NCBI RefSeq assembly: GCF_030272615.1
Contig: NC_081408.1
Location: 201,276,341-201,340,340, forward strand
Origin: Cryptomeria japonica
Lineage: Eukaryota > Streptophyta > Pinopsida > Cupressales > Cupressaceae
Length of the DNA stretch: 64,000 bases
Direction: 5' to 3'
Shown: positions 11,238-21,816 of the stretch, one piece after another
How positions within the stretch are numbered: position 1 is the stretch's first letter
How the letters are laid out: the number at the start of each line of letters is the position of its first letter
Notes under the pieces: generated by a model
Database searches by the model: none
What the model saw: only the letters and a program-made list of their open reading frames with translations
Told to the model about the DNA's origin: nothing
Position numbers and translations under genes: made by a program

Positions 11238-12770
11238 GTTTTCTCTAGTTTCAGTATTTCATTTTCAGTTTCAGGGATGAAAACATAGAAAACATGCAAG
11301 ATATATAATAATGCAATCACAACATGCTAACCATATGGAAGTTGGCTTAGAGAAGAAAACCTTTTCTTTCCAACTTAGGTACACACCCAATAGCTAATCA
11401 GAATATGACCGCTAAGTCTCACACAATAGATTCTCAACACCGTATTAACCAACTCCAAATGCTCATGGGGGCACGATATGGCAAGTGTCCTGGGAGAGTT
11501 ACTATCTCTCTTGCACAAAGATTATCAACCTTTCGGAGGTGAATCGAGTACCTTCTAATCTTATAGTTCTTAGTCAGGAATTTCATTTGAAATTACCCCT
11601 TGAAGTCACGCAAGCATGATTGAGGCCTATAGCCCAACAAGGTACCAAAACAAGTTGTAGTCACGTAAACGTGATTGAGACCACGAGGCCCTACAAAATG
11701 CTCGATATGAGAGATCTCAAAGAGAAAACTCAAATAATCCCATCCTCTGAGACTTTAATCACCAGAGGCCTATTTATTATAATGAGTTGGAATGCTTAGG
11801 TCTAGTTGTACTCACTTGGGTTCATTCTCATAGGGTGATTACTTTTTCCGACTATGACAGGCCCGCTAAAGGTACACAAATCTCAAAACTAAGAAAAAAT
11901 CATTGAGCATCTAGATATTTGATTTTCTATATAGGACAAGAGCATACTCTCCTACCTCTCAGATTTTTTTTGAAAACACGTTAGACAGATTTGTTCTTTA
12001 ACCACATAGAAATTTAAGTTCCTAAAAAAATACTAAATGAATACACAATGTTTAGTCGATTCTCCTTAGGCAACCTGCAAAACCAATATGTCAGTAGTCA
12101 TGTTGTTTATTTTTTTAATTCTTTGACAGACGTATGTTTGATTGATAAATTATTTGTCAAGTGTCCTGCAAATATTAAAAGCCCAAAATTAGTTTCCAAA
12201 ATAACATAAAAAAAAATCATCAAAAGAAAATTCTATCATGCAAACCCTAAATTAAACTAATCTAAGAAGAATTTCCATTTTTTATGACTATCCTAGTTAT
12301 GACAGTTTTGATAGTACTCCACTCTGTCATTTATAACTTTTGAACAAGAAATACTTTGGAAAATCGCTTCAACGAAAATGTGGAAAACTTGATTTTATAG
12401 AACATATGAAAATTTTGTTTAGATCCAATGGTTAAATAAAAAGTTATTCCCTCTGAACCAAGACCATTGTTTATTGTCACGGAAGAATAAGTAAAATCAT
12501 AGTCCTTCACTCTGTCAATCATAACTTTCTGATTCAATCAATTTAGGAAAATCCCTTTGGTGAAACTGTAGAAAACTTGGTTTTAAACTATATATCAAAA
12601 ATTGGTTGAGATCCAACAGTTCAATAAACAGTTATATCTTCCAAACTGAGACCATTTTTAATTGTCGCAGAAGAACAAGCAAAAAGAAAAAACAAATTAT
12701 TTGCAAATTTAACACATGTTTATTAGTTATAAAAACTAAACATTAAATTTGTTCAAGAAACATTAGAAAT
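11238..12770 (-). other. 5' leader of family A left copy, inner part, with 188-bp tandem repeat
   Basis: Non-coding leader between the tRNA-Lys primer site and the gag-like ORF. 11238-12300 is the reverse complement of 14150-15215. At 12321-12690 there are two diverged units of about 188 bp, each beginning ACTCTGTCA(T/A)...ATAACTTT; the right arm has the same units at 13866-14130. Short ORFs here (for example 12331-12537) are not supported. Confidence 0.65.
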
Positions 12771-12807
12771 CTTGTAGTTGTGGGTTCGAGCCCCACAGTG
12801 GCCGCCA
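12771..12807 (-). other. Extended tRNA-Lys primer binding site
   Basis: On the - strand TGGCGGCCACTGTGGGG starts four bases (TCTT) after the end of LTR-L and continues as GCTCGAACCCACAACTACAAG. This is complementary to the 3' half of a plant nuclear tRNA-Lys: CCA end, acceptor, both T-stem strands, T-loop and variable loop, 37 nt in all with about four differences from the sequence I remember. A normal primer site is about 18 nt. It fixes the orientation of LTR-L: TGTAATACCC is the 5' end and CACACA the 3' end. There is no 5' tRNA half, so it is not a tRNA gene. Confidence 0.75.
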
Positions 12808-12811
12808 AAGA

Positions 12812-13865
12812 TGTGTGTGTGAAAAGTGGACCTGTAATCTGTATCTGCAAGACACAACACTTCAATTAAGTCATTACATGCATCGTTAGTTAGATATAAG
12901 CATTAATATGAAAACCATAACAAATCGACCCATTGCCTTCTAAAAGATGCGAGTATAAGATTGCTCTCAGATTTGTATAAGCAATACCAGTGACTAGACG
13001 ACACCAAGACGGAGGATTTTAATCTATATGAGCATGATATTAATGCTAGATGGATGCAAGATTAATCTAACATGATTTAAGCAATAAATGAGATAAATGA
13101 TCTAAATGATTTAATGAAATATGAAATAACTAATATGCAATATATCAATGCAAATTATCAATGAACCTAGAGCAAAAATAACATAATAACAATATATTCT
13201 CCACGAGTTTTGAATGAGAGATGAAAGCTTGAATTTATAGAAAATTCAAAAAGAAACCAAAGGCTGAGATCAAATGATGATGACTGGTCCAGATTTTCCA
13301 AGAGGAAGCACAATCCAGGTGAATTGATGTGATTGGATGCTTTCCTTAGTTTTAAAGGAAATTGAACTAAAATTAAGATAAAATCAAGAAAAAACTGATT
13401 TATTCTCTATTTCATTCAATTTTAATATTTAATTGTTTTAATTGCTTTCTTTGAGATTATTTATCAATTTTTAATTTAATTTTTTCAAGATTATCTCCAA
13501 TTGATCTTTTCTCAAATTTTTAATTCTTTTTTGGTCAATTAATTCCTTTTTTGACTTATTTCCATTTTTGAAGATTTGTGCTCATAATTTCCAATTCCTC
13601 TTTCTTGATTTGTTTCCTTTTTTGAAGATTTGTGACAATTTTTATTTATTTTTCAAATTAATTCCTCTTTTTGATGATTTAATGGCAAATTGATTTATTT
13701 AATTAAATATGCTAGGATATTTAATAAAATAAATAAGATAATTGTTTAAAATGATTTACTTGGAATGATTTAATTAATTAAATAAATATTTAATTAATAT
13801 TGGTTGATTAATTTGCCATGTGACATTTGATGATTTTAGAAATTAATTGTGTGCTCAAGATTGAT
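12812..13865 (-). repeat. LTR-L, 5' LTR of family A left copy, 5'-truncated
   Basis: About 1054 bp matching LTR-L copies at 26557-28119 and 47352-48412 (TGTGTGTGAAAAGTGGACC on the + strand at 12812). The outermost ~80 bp ending GGGTATTACA, seen at 28040-28119, are missing: at 13865 the sequence passes directly into the leader of the oppositely oriented right copy. The LTR is AT-rich with a TATA-like TCTATAAATTC on the - strand near 13230. Orientation is set by the adjoining primer site. Confidence 0.8.
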
Positions 13866-15634
13866 TTAAACATAACTTTTTATTGAACCAAAGGGATTTT
13901 CCTAAAATGTTTGGGTGTGAAAGTTATGATTGACAGAGTGCAGTATTATCATTTTACTTATTCTTCTATGATAGTAAAAAATGGTCTCGGTTTAGAGGGA
14001 ATAACATTTTATTTAACCGTTAGATCTACACAAAATTCTAATATGTTTTGTAAAACCAAGGTTTCCACATTTCCACCGAAGTGATTTTATAAATTATCTC
14101 TAGTTCAAAAGTTATAAACGACAGAGTGAAGTACTATCAAAACTATCATAACTAGGATAGTCATAAAAAATGGAAATTCTTGTTAGATTAGTTTAATTTA
14201 CAGTTTGCATGATAGAATTTTCTTTTGATGATTTTTTTTAATGTTATTTTGGCAAATAATTTTGGGCTTTTAATGTTTGCAGGACGTTTCTGAAAGAATC
14301 TATCAATCAAACATACACTTTCCAAAGAATCAAGAAGAAAATGACTACTGACATATTGATTTTGCAGGTTGCCTAAGGAGAATCGACTAAACATTGTGTA
14401 TTCATTTAGTATTTTCTTAGGCACTTAAATTTCTTTCTGGTTAAAGAACAAATCTATCTTTCATGTTTTCAAAAAAATCTGAGAGGTAGGAGAGTATGCT
14501 CTTGTCTTTTATAGACAATCAGAAATCTAGACCCTCGAAGTTTTTTTCTAAGTTTTGAGATTTGTGTACCTTTAGTGGGCCTGTCATAGTGGGAAAAAGT
14601 AATCACCCTGTGAGAATGACCCAAGTGAGTACAACTTGACCTAAGTATTCCAACTCAGTATAATAAATAGGCCTCTAGTGATTAAAGTCTCAAAGGATGG
14701 GATTATTTGAGTTTTCTCTTTGAGATCTCTCATATCGAGCATTTTGTAGGGCCTCATGGTCTCAATCACATTTACGTGACTACAACTTGTTTCAGTACCT
14801 TGTTGGGCTATAGGCCTCAATCATGCTTGCGTGACTTCAAGGGGTAATTTCAAACGGAATTTCTGACTAAGAACTATAAGATTAGAAGCTACCTAATTCA
14901 CCTCCGAAAGGTTGATAATCTTTGTGCAAGAGAGATAGTAACTCTCCCAAGACACTTGCCATATCATGCCCCCATTAGTGTTTGGAGTCAGCTAATACGG
15001 CATTGAGAATCCATTGCTTGAGACTCAGTGGTCATATTTTGATTAGCTATTGGGTGTGTACCTAAGTCAGCAAGCAAATGTTTTCTTCTCTAAGCCAACT
15101 TCCGTAGGGTTAGCATGTTGTGATTGAATTATTATATATCTTGCATGTTTTCTATGTTTTCATCCCTGAAACTGAAAATAAAATATTGAAACTAGAGAAA
15201 ACAACAAACAAAATCAATGATAAACTTTGTCTATGTCCAAACTGGTCTTTGTCAGTCATTGAAACATTAGTCCTTATCAAAAACTAGTAGTCGTCAGTCA
15301 TTGAAACTCTGTCTGTCAAAATCTTGTCTTTGTCCAATCCTCTATCGTATGAATTCTTGATCTTGTCAGTCAAAATAGTCAAAATTGCCTAGTTCAGTCT
15401 ACAACAAGCATAAAACTGGTTATCATCGTCTCGAGCATAAACAACCTTGATAGTGTACCCTTGTCGTTGCGTTGCACGATTTTGTCGATCATCTCTAAGC
15501 TAGTTCAAACAAACATCTTATCAAACCTAAGTTAACTTAGATAATGTCTTACATAGGATAGATCATTCTTGAAACCAGACCAGATCTTAGTTACTTCACT
15601 CAATCACTACGTTAAATGAACAACTAGCTACAAT
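13866..15634 (+). other. 5' leader of family A right copy (inverted repeat arm)
   Basis: Non-coding, the reverse complement of 11238-12640 plus 4290-4670. It begins inside a 188-bp repeat unit, so the LTR, primer site and first part of the leader of this copy are absent. It includes the paired motif (G)TCAGTCATTGAAAC at 15251 and 15289 and AT-rich stretches. The ORF at 14188-14424 on the reverse strand is a shadow. Confidence 0.7.
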
Positions 15635-16902
15635 TTGATCGTGACTTCTGCAACACATCTAGCTCTCGGTCCTGTTGGTTGTAAATGCCTGTTCAAACTA
15701 GAAGCTCTTCTAATTTTTTTTGATAAAAGTAAGAATCTGATGGATACCTTAGCTCCAATTCCCATGGCTACCTTTGCTCAAATGCTTCAAGATATCAAGG
15801 AAGAATTATATGACATGGAAATCCAACAAAATAAATCAATGACTCCATTTCAAAAAACAAATATATGATATCAAGTGTGAGAAACTTCAAGGAATGTTAA
15901 AATGATTATGTGATTTGACAAGCGAATACCAACAAATAATTGACAATCAAAGACCAAATCTCAAACAAGATCAGAAAACACCTTCACCAAGACCAAAAAA
16001 CATTTATTCCCTAGATAGATAGTTTACACCTTTGGGGCAATCTATTGAGTCAGCTTTGGAAGAGCTTATTAAGAACAATCTTATCATATTGCCTAAAAAG
16101 ACCACATGGGGATGAGCAATTTTGAGTAGTTATTGTGTATATCATAGGCATAACAAACATAAGACTTCAATGTGTATGGAATTAAAACATAAGATTCAAG
16201 ATCTCCTTGGTGATGGTGTCATTGAAATTGAAGATCCTAATGACTCACCTAAAGAAAAAGAAGGAACTACTTCTAAGAATAATCAAAATCATGAACCTAT
16301 GTCTAGCAAGGCTCCATATGTAGCCTCCATCCCTTCCATGATGTCTTCATCTCCTAGAACTTCTCAGCAACAATCCATACCATCTCCTTCAAACAATGAA
16401 ACTTCTCATGTTTATCTTCAAGGGCTATCTCCTATGGAAATCCAAGTTAATGCCAATATTGATACAAGTTCCTCTAAAGATTTAAAAATCTCAGATCCTA
16501 TGCCATCATGCACTCCAATTCCAAATGTACCCACTCCAAAGAGTCCCACTCAAAATGCTTCCCCATCATACCAAGATATGAACACATTCCAAGAATCCTC
16601 CATGCATATAAAAAACACTACCTCTTCCTTAGAAATGGCTTCATGTCAAGAGGATAATCTGGAAAATGAAGAAACAAGTCCTATCATAAATCAAGATCAA
16701 GACACCAAAACTCCTCAATCCCATCTAATGATTCAAAAAGATCCTACCTCCCTAAAATCCCATGATGATCCCCTTATACCTTTCCATTTCTGCCAAGATG
16801 ACCCCCTTCCATCTCAAGAGCAAGCCTTCCTTCCAAATCTCAGTCCTACTCTACTTCCTAAGAAAGACATGATACCTCTTCCACCTTTTCAAACGATCCT
16901 AT
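15635..16902 (+). pseudogene. Family A right copy: gag-like protein, 5' part
   Basis: Co-linear with 4291-2960 of the left copy. The first piece (15635-15868) matches residues 27-103 of the left protein and then shifts frame. A TGA near 16114 replaces a Cys codon (TGT) of the left copy. From 16122 the frame is open for 261 codons: the Cys/His cluster CVYHRHNKHKTSMC at residues 4-17, then a Pro/Ser/Asn-rich low-complexity tail. The gene is cut at 16902 by the insertion at 16903-25323 and resumes at 25329. The last two codons before the insert belong to the duplicated target site. Confidence 0.65.
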
Positions 16903-18567
16903 TGTAGCGTCGTAAATTGTACGCACTTGCTAGGGTGGTACAATTTCACACCTAGTTTAGCACCCGCCTTGGCGCATTTTGCATTTTGCATTGCATTTCC
17001 CCTTTAGCACTTAATTAATCAAATTAATTAGGTCTAAGGTTCTATTTTATCATCTCCCACATCATAAAGTTGGGCCCTTTCATTAAAGTGTGCCCTTTTC
17101 ACTTTATTCCTCCTATACATCATTTAATCAAAAACCCTAATTAGGCCCTATTTCAAACTTGGGGGCTTGGTTTCGGGGGTCAAAACATCTCAAAATCACC
17201 TGTAACTTCGGGATTCTCTCTAAAATCATCATATCCGACGGCCCTGAAAATTTGGTGAAAAGTTGTCGGGACCATGGCGCCCGGAGTGCACATGGTCCCG
17301 GACATTTTTCCCGAAATTTTAGGAGCGCGATCCAATCATAAAATAAAGCTTAACCCCAAGAAATTGGTGGGAGATTCAATCTCTAGGTCGGCCAAAAGTT
17401 GAAATTAAGACCTAGGGTTTCATATATAAGAGCTCTCTTTCTTCATTTGAAAGGATCCAATTTTTGTTTTCAGGAACCTCATATGTAGCGAAAGAGCAGA
17501 TCTTTGAAGACTTCAACAACATTCAACATCCTTCTATCAAGCATCTATCAATTTCATTCCTTCACTTAGGGCTTGGAAGACATTGAAGAACAATAGGAGA
17601 TTACCGACTGAAGATTGGCTTGTACTCCTCCCTTGAGGGTTGGGTATGATTTCATGTTGTTTTCATGTCTTTGCATAAGCTTTAATATATCATTTATTTA
17701 TGCTTTAGATCACTTTGCATCTTGATTTAGAGCATTTACATTATCATTTACAAGCAATTAGGGTTTACTTTCTAGGTTGCACTAATTTGCTTTCTTGCAT
17801 TTAAGGACCTTGCACACACACTAGGTCTGCACACACATTACTTTTACAATACAACTTGGCTATTCGTGGAGGTGGAAATCACCGAAGCAGGGGTTTGACT
17901 AAGGCAAAACCCTATAAAGCCGCACAAACACCTTTTCAGATGTCCAGGTTTCGGGACTCGGACGACGCCGCAAGTTACAGATCCGAAAGAAGCAGACGGA
18001 GACCAAACAACACCCCAAATTTTAGAGCAAAAGACCAGGACAGGGGCATGGGGCGCCCTGGTCCTACCAGGACAGGGGCGCTGGGCGCCCTGGTCCCTGG
18101 GACAGGGGCGCTGGGCGCCTTGGTCCTCCTGACAGACAGCATTTTCAGCATTTTGACAGCTTTTCCAGAGTGTAAAACAGCAGTTTCCAGAGCAGTTTCA
18201 GGCGCAGAATCAGGACAGTGGCGCCCGCGCGCCCGTCCCGAACATTTTCACTCAGATTTTAACACCGGGTACGCATTTGCATTCTTTCCTTTTCCTTGTG
18301 TTTACAACTTTCCATTGTTTAAGTTCAATTCTGCAATCTTGTTATTAGTTCATACTTGCACTTTGGGGTTAGGGATTTAACTTGCATCATTTCATCTTTC
18401 AATTGCAACAAAGGAATAGAAATCCTAATAGGTATCCCGTGGCTCTCTCTTCCACAAGAAGAAGTAGCCAATTGTGTGATACCTCTAGGCTCTTTCGTAT
18501 TCCACAAGTGTGTCGTTGAAAGTGAGATTAGGGCATGTGTGCTTAGTGTCACTTTTTCTCCCACACA
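16903..18567 (+). repeat. 5' LTR of the 16903-25323 element
   Basis: 1665 bp with TG...CA ends. It contains a perfect 10-bp stem (CGGGACCATG 17267-17276 / CATGGTCCCG 17291-17300) and a three-unit GC-rich hairpin array at 18038-18126. A TATA-like CATATATAAGAGC lies at 17431. The frames at 17159-17341 and 17856-18380 recur in altered form in the 3' LTR and are not genes. Confidence 0.92.
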
Positions 18568-18570
18568 TTT

Positions 18571-18590
18571 TGGTGAACCTGACGTGAATC
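18571..18590 (+). other. Primer binding site, tRNA-Trp type
   Basis: TGGTGAACCTGACGTG and four further bases (AATC), three bases after the LTR end. It matches the complement of the 3' end of plant tRNA-Trp as I remember it (…GATTCACGTCGGGTTCACCA) at 19 of 20 positions; the one difference is C to T. Confidence 0.75.
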
Positions 18591-18732
18591 TATCATTGCT
18601 TCCTCTTGCATTGCATTTGTTAGATCTAGATCTAGATTTAGTGTGTTTTCATTTCATTTTCATTAAAAAGAAAAAAAAAAAAAAAAGTGTGTTTCTTTGC
18701 ATTGTGTGTTTAAAATTTTATGCAATTTCAAA

Positions 18733-21700
18733 ATGTCAGATTTTTATTTGCAAGATGTTCATATTTGTGATGATTATGAGTTAGATGAAGCTTTAGATGA
18801 ATTTTTGAAACCTAAATATACCAAACCTTCATTTTACCTAAAACTCATAAACATTGTTACTATTCCATTTCGTTGTGATGAGAAAGATAAGTCGAATGAT
18901 TCCTCTCAAGGGTACATTCCTATCAACTCTTCCACTAAATCTAGTAACATGGTTGTTTTCAATGATCCCCTCTATGAAGAGATATCTCCTTTTGAATCAA
19001 AAGATAAACCTTTTAATAGATATGATCATGCTTTGTTGAATGATGCCCTTGATGCCTTTGTGTCCCCTAAAAAACACTCCCTTCATGAGGATCCTTTTGT
19101 GCAAGAAGATGACATTATCCCTACATTTCCTAGTGATGGCCTTTCCTTTTCCAACAAAATTCCCACTAGAGATGATGAATTAATGGTAAATTCTTACCCT
19201 TCTCCTAAAGTTGGTCTTACCCATAAGCATCCCTTAGAGAAAGAAGATGAAATAATAAGCAATTTCCTTAATTCTCTCTCCCCTATTGAACATATTTTGA
19301 GGAAAGAGGATGAGTTTAACACATCTATTGATGCTCTCCCTCCTAAGGATGCAGAATTAATAAACAATGTTATCTCCTCTCCCGAAATTGACAACACTTC
19401 AAACATTCCTTTCAACAACCTCACTATTTGGGATGAACCATTAGAAGAAGGTATAGATTATTCTCTACCCCTAGCCAAAGGGGATGAAATCAAGATTGGA
19501 AACTCCCTTGATAGTTTCTCTCCTTCCTTGAATCTCAATTATTCTCCCTCTAAAAATAAAGCATCTCCCTCTCCTCAACTTGGTTCTACTCATAAGGAAA
19601 CCCTAGTTCAAAGCAAGATGGTTAACATTTCTTTCAAAGATCTCCCTCTCAAAAGTGAGACTTTAGAGAGTAGTATTGATCCTTCTCCTAGAGAGTTTAT
19701 TCCCCATGTAGATCCTGTGATGATAAAGGATGATATGACCTTTCCTAGTATTACTTTTCCTACTAGAACATCAATGCCTATCCCTTGTCTCTCTCCTAAA
19801 ATTGATTTGATTTGTGATAAGATTTTAGTGCAAGAGAAGACTATCAATAATTCTTCCAACACTTTTGTTCATTCCTCTAAACCATCCTCAATCAATTTGA
19901 TACATGTGAATGAGACACCTAACAAACCTCTCTTCACTGTCCAAGGTGCTTGTCCTTCTCAAAATTCTCAACCTTTAAATAAGCCTATCTTAGTGGTTCA
20001 AGGTGGTTATGCTAATGATTCTTTTTGCACTCCTAAGAAACCTGTTATTACTGTGCAAGGAGGTTATTCCTCTAAGAGCCCTTATGAGTATGCTAAGCAA
20101 TTGACTAGAGAGAGTTATCATGCGGTTGCCCATACTTATAATACTAGAAACAATAGGCAACCTAATCCTCCTCCAGTTATCCCAACTTCACTTCCTCCTT
20201 CCGAACCTATTCTTCCCCAAGCTCCACGTATTTCACAAGTTCTTGGTAAGGAATATGATCTCATAGAACAACTTAAAGCTACCCCTGCTAAGATATCCCT
20301 TTGGGATTTGATCCAAACTTCTTCCGCTCATCATGGAATGTTACAAGATGCCTTGAAATATTTGAATGTTCCTCCACCTAATACATCTAGTAATATAGTG
20401 TCTTTGGTGAACTCTGTGATGAATCCTAAAACTCAAATTGTGTTTACTCAAGATGAGTTACCTACTAGTGAAATTCAACATCAATATGATCCCTTGATGA
20501 TTGTGGTTATCATAAATGACACTGCTATAAGATGAACACTGGTAGATAATGGCTCTGGCCTTAATGTGTGTAGCATTAATCTATTGCATAAGATGAATGT
20601 GGATACATCCCTTATTGAGCCCGACTCTCATCCCATTCGAGGCTTTGATAATGTGGCTAAGTCTTCATTAGGTATTATCACCTTACCCATCACAGTGGGA
20701 CCTGTTACTTTGCCTACTCCTATCCATGTTATGTCAGGAAATCTAACATACAACTTGTTATTAGGGAGGCCTTGGATTCACAGTATGCAAGCTGTCCCCT
20801 CTACATTGCATAGACAAGTTAAATTCATTTATAACAATAAGACATATACCTTGATAGGTGACACTAATCTCCAAGCTTGTTTGCAAACATCTAAGCCTTC
20901 CTCTTCTAGTAATGACTCTTTGAACAAGATACCTATGGATGAATCATCACCCTCTAATAATCAAAATTCTTTGGATGAGTCTGAAGCTCCTGAAGAAGAT
21001 CCTTCTCGACTTGAATATACACATGAAAAGGCTTTTGATCCTGAGAAGGTTCTCGCAGAAGATGATTGGGGATCTCTTGATTTTAATCCCACCTTTGTAG
21101 GTGAGTATAGGGTTCCTCCTAGAGAGTTTAAAGTTAAAAAGAAGGAAGACACTAAAAATCAATCAATCTTACCTGAACCTATGAGCAATAATTTTGTGGC
21201 CGCTTCTCAAACTTCTTCTCCTCACACCTCTAATTATGAAGAGTTTGATTCTTTGTCTTATGAAAAACCACCTTCTCTTCCTGAAATGGCTGATCGTTAT
21301 GGTCGTGGTTTTTGAATTTTTGCTAAGCATGGGTATCATGGAAATGGTTGTGGCGCTCATGAACAAGGGATAAAAGTCCCTCTAGAGACTAATTTTCACA
21401 ATTATGCCTTTGGACTCGGCTATAATCCCTGCAAACGTACCAAAGCATCTAAAAGACCATCTCTCAATGTGAATTCTATATTTAGTAGTGATGATGATCT
21501 CACTTCAACTAAATCATCTTCTACTTCTATCAACTCTCATTCCCCTCATAAGGAAATCTTGGCAATGAACAAATCTCTTTATGAATCCCCTCAAATTTAT
21601 AAATCCACTTATGAATCTTTATCTCCTATTCATCATAAAGTCCTTTCCTCTAGGGATAAGGCTCTAATAAATTACACTCATCCCTCTTCTAAGATTTCAT

Positions 21701-21816
21701 GTGACTTTTCTTCTTCAATCTTTATCAGTTTATACATGTTCTTGATCTCACTTATAGTTGAGCATTTAACATGTCATATTCAAATACCTCATTCAATCTA
21801 TCATGTCTTTAAATAA
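18733..21816 (+). pseudogene. Gag-like / aspartic protease / G-patch polyprotein
   Basis: One frame from the ATG at 18733 (MSDFYLQDVHICDD) to the stop at 21814, 1027 codons, interrupted only by TGA at 20533-20535 and 21313-21315. The first ~400 residues are acidic and repetitive (SPKI/SPEIDN, PPKD motifs) with no CCHC knuckle. Residues ~397-455 hold three 19-residue repeats (KPxxxVQGGY). Then comes a Tat-type segment (YDLIEQLKATPAKISLWDLI), then an aspartic protease right after the first stop (TLVDNGSGLNVCSINLL, catalytic D with N-G-S in place of T/S-G) through LLGRPWIHSMQAVPSTLH. A Pro/Ser linker leads to a G-patch-like tail around the second stop (GYHGNGCGAHEQGI). Both stops fit single C-to-T or G-to-A changes. 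The role would be particle assembly and polyprotein cleavage; the missing pol must come from a related element. Confidence 0.78.

Noticed and set aside
12771-12807. tRNA-Lys gene or tRNA-derived SINE
   Set aside because: Only the 3' half is present, with CCA encoded; no A box or 5' acceptor strand lies upstream, and it abuts an LTR end. A primer-site origin explains it better.
17856-18380. 174-codon ORF in the 5' LTR, and its 24804-25175 counterpart
   Set aside because: It lies wholly in the LTR, crosses the hairpin array, and the 3' LTR copy differs in start and frame, so it is a chance frame in GC-rich repeats.
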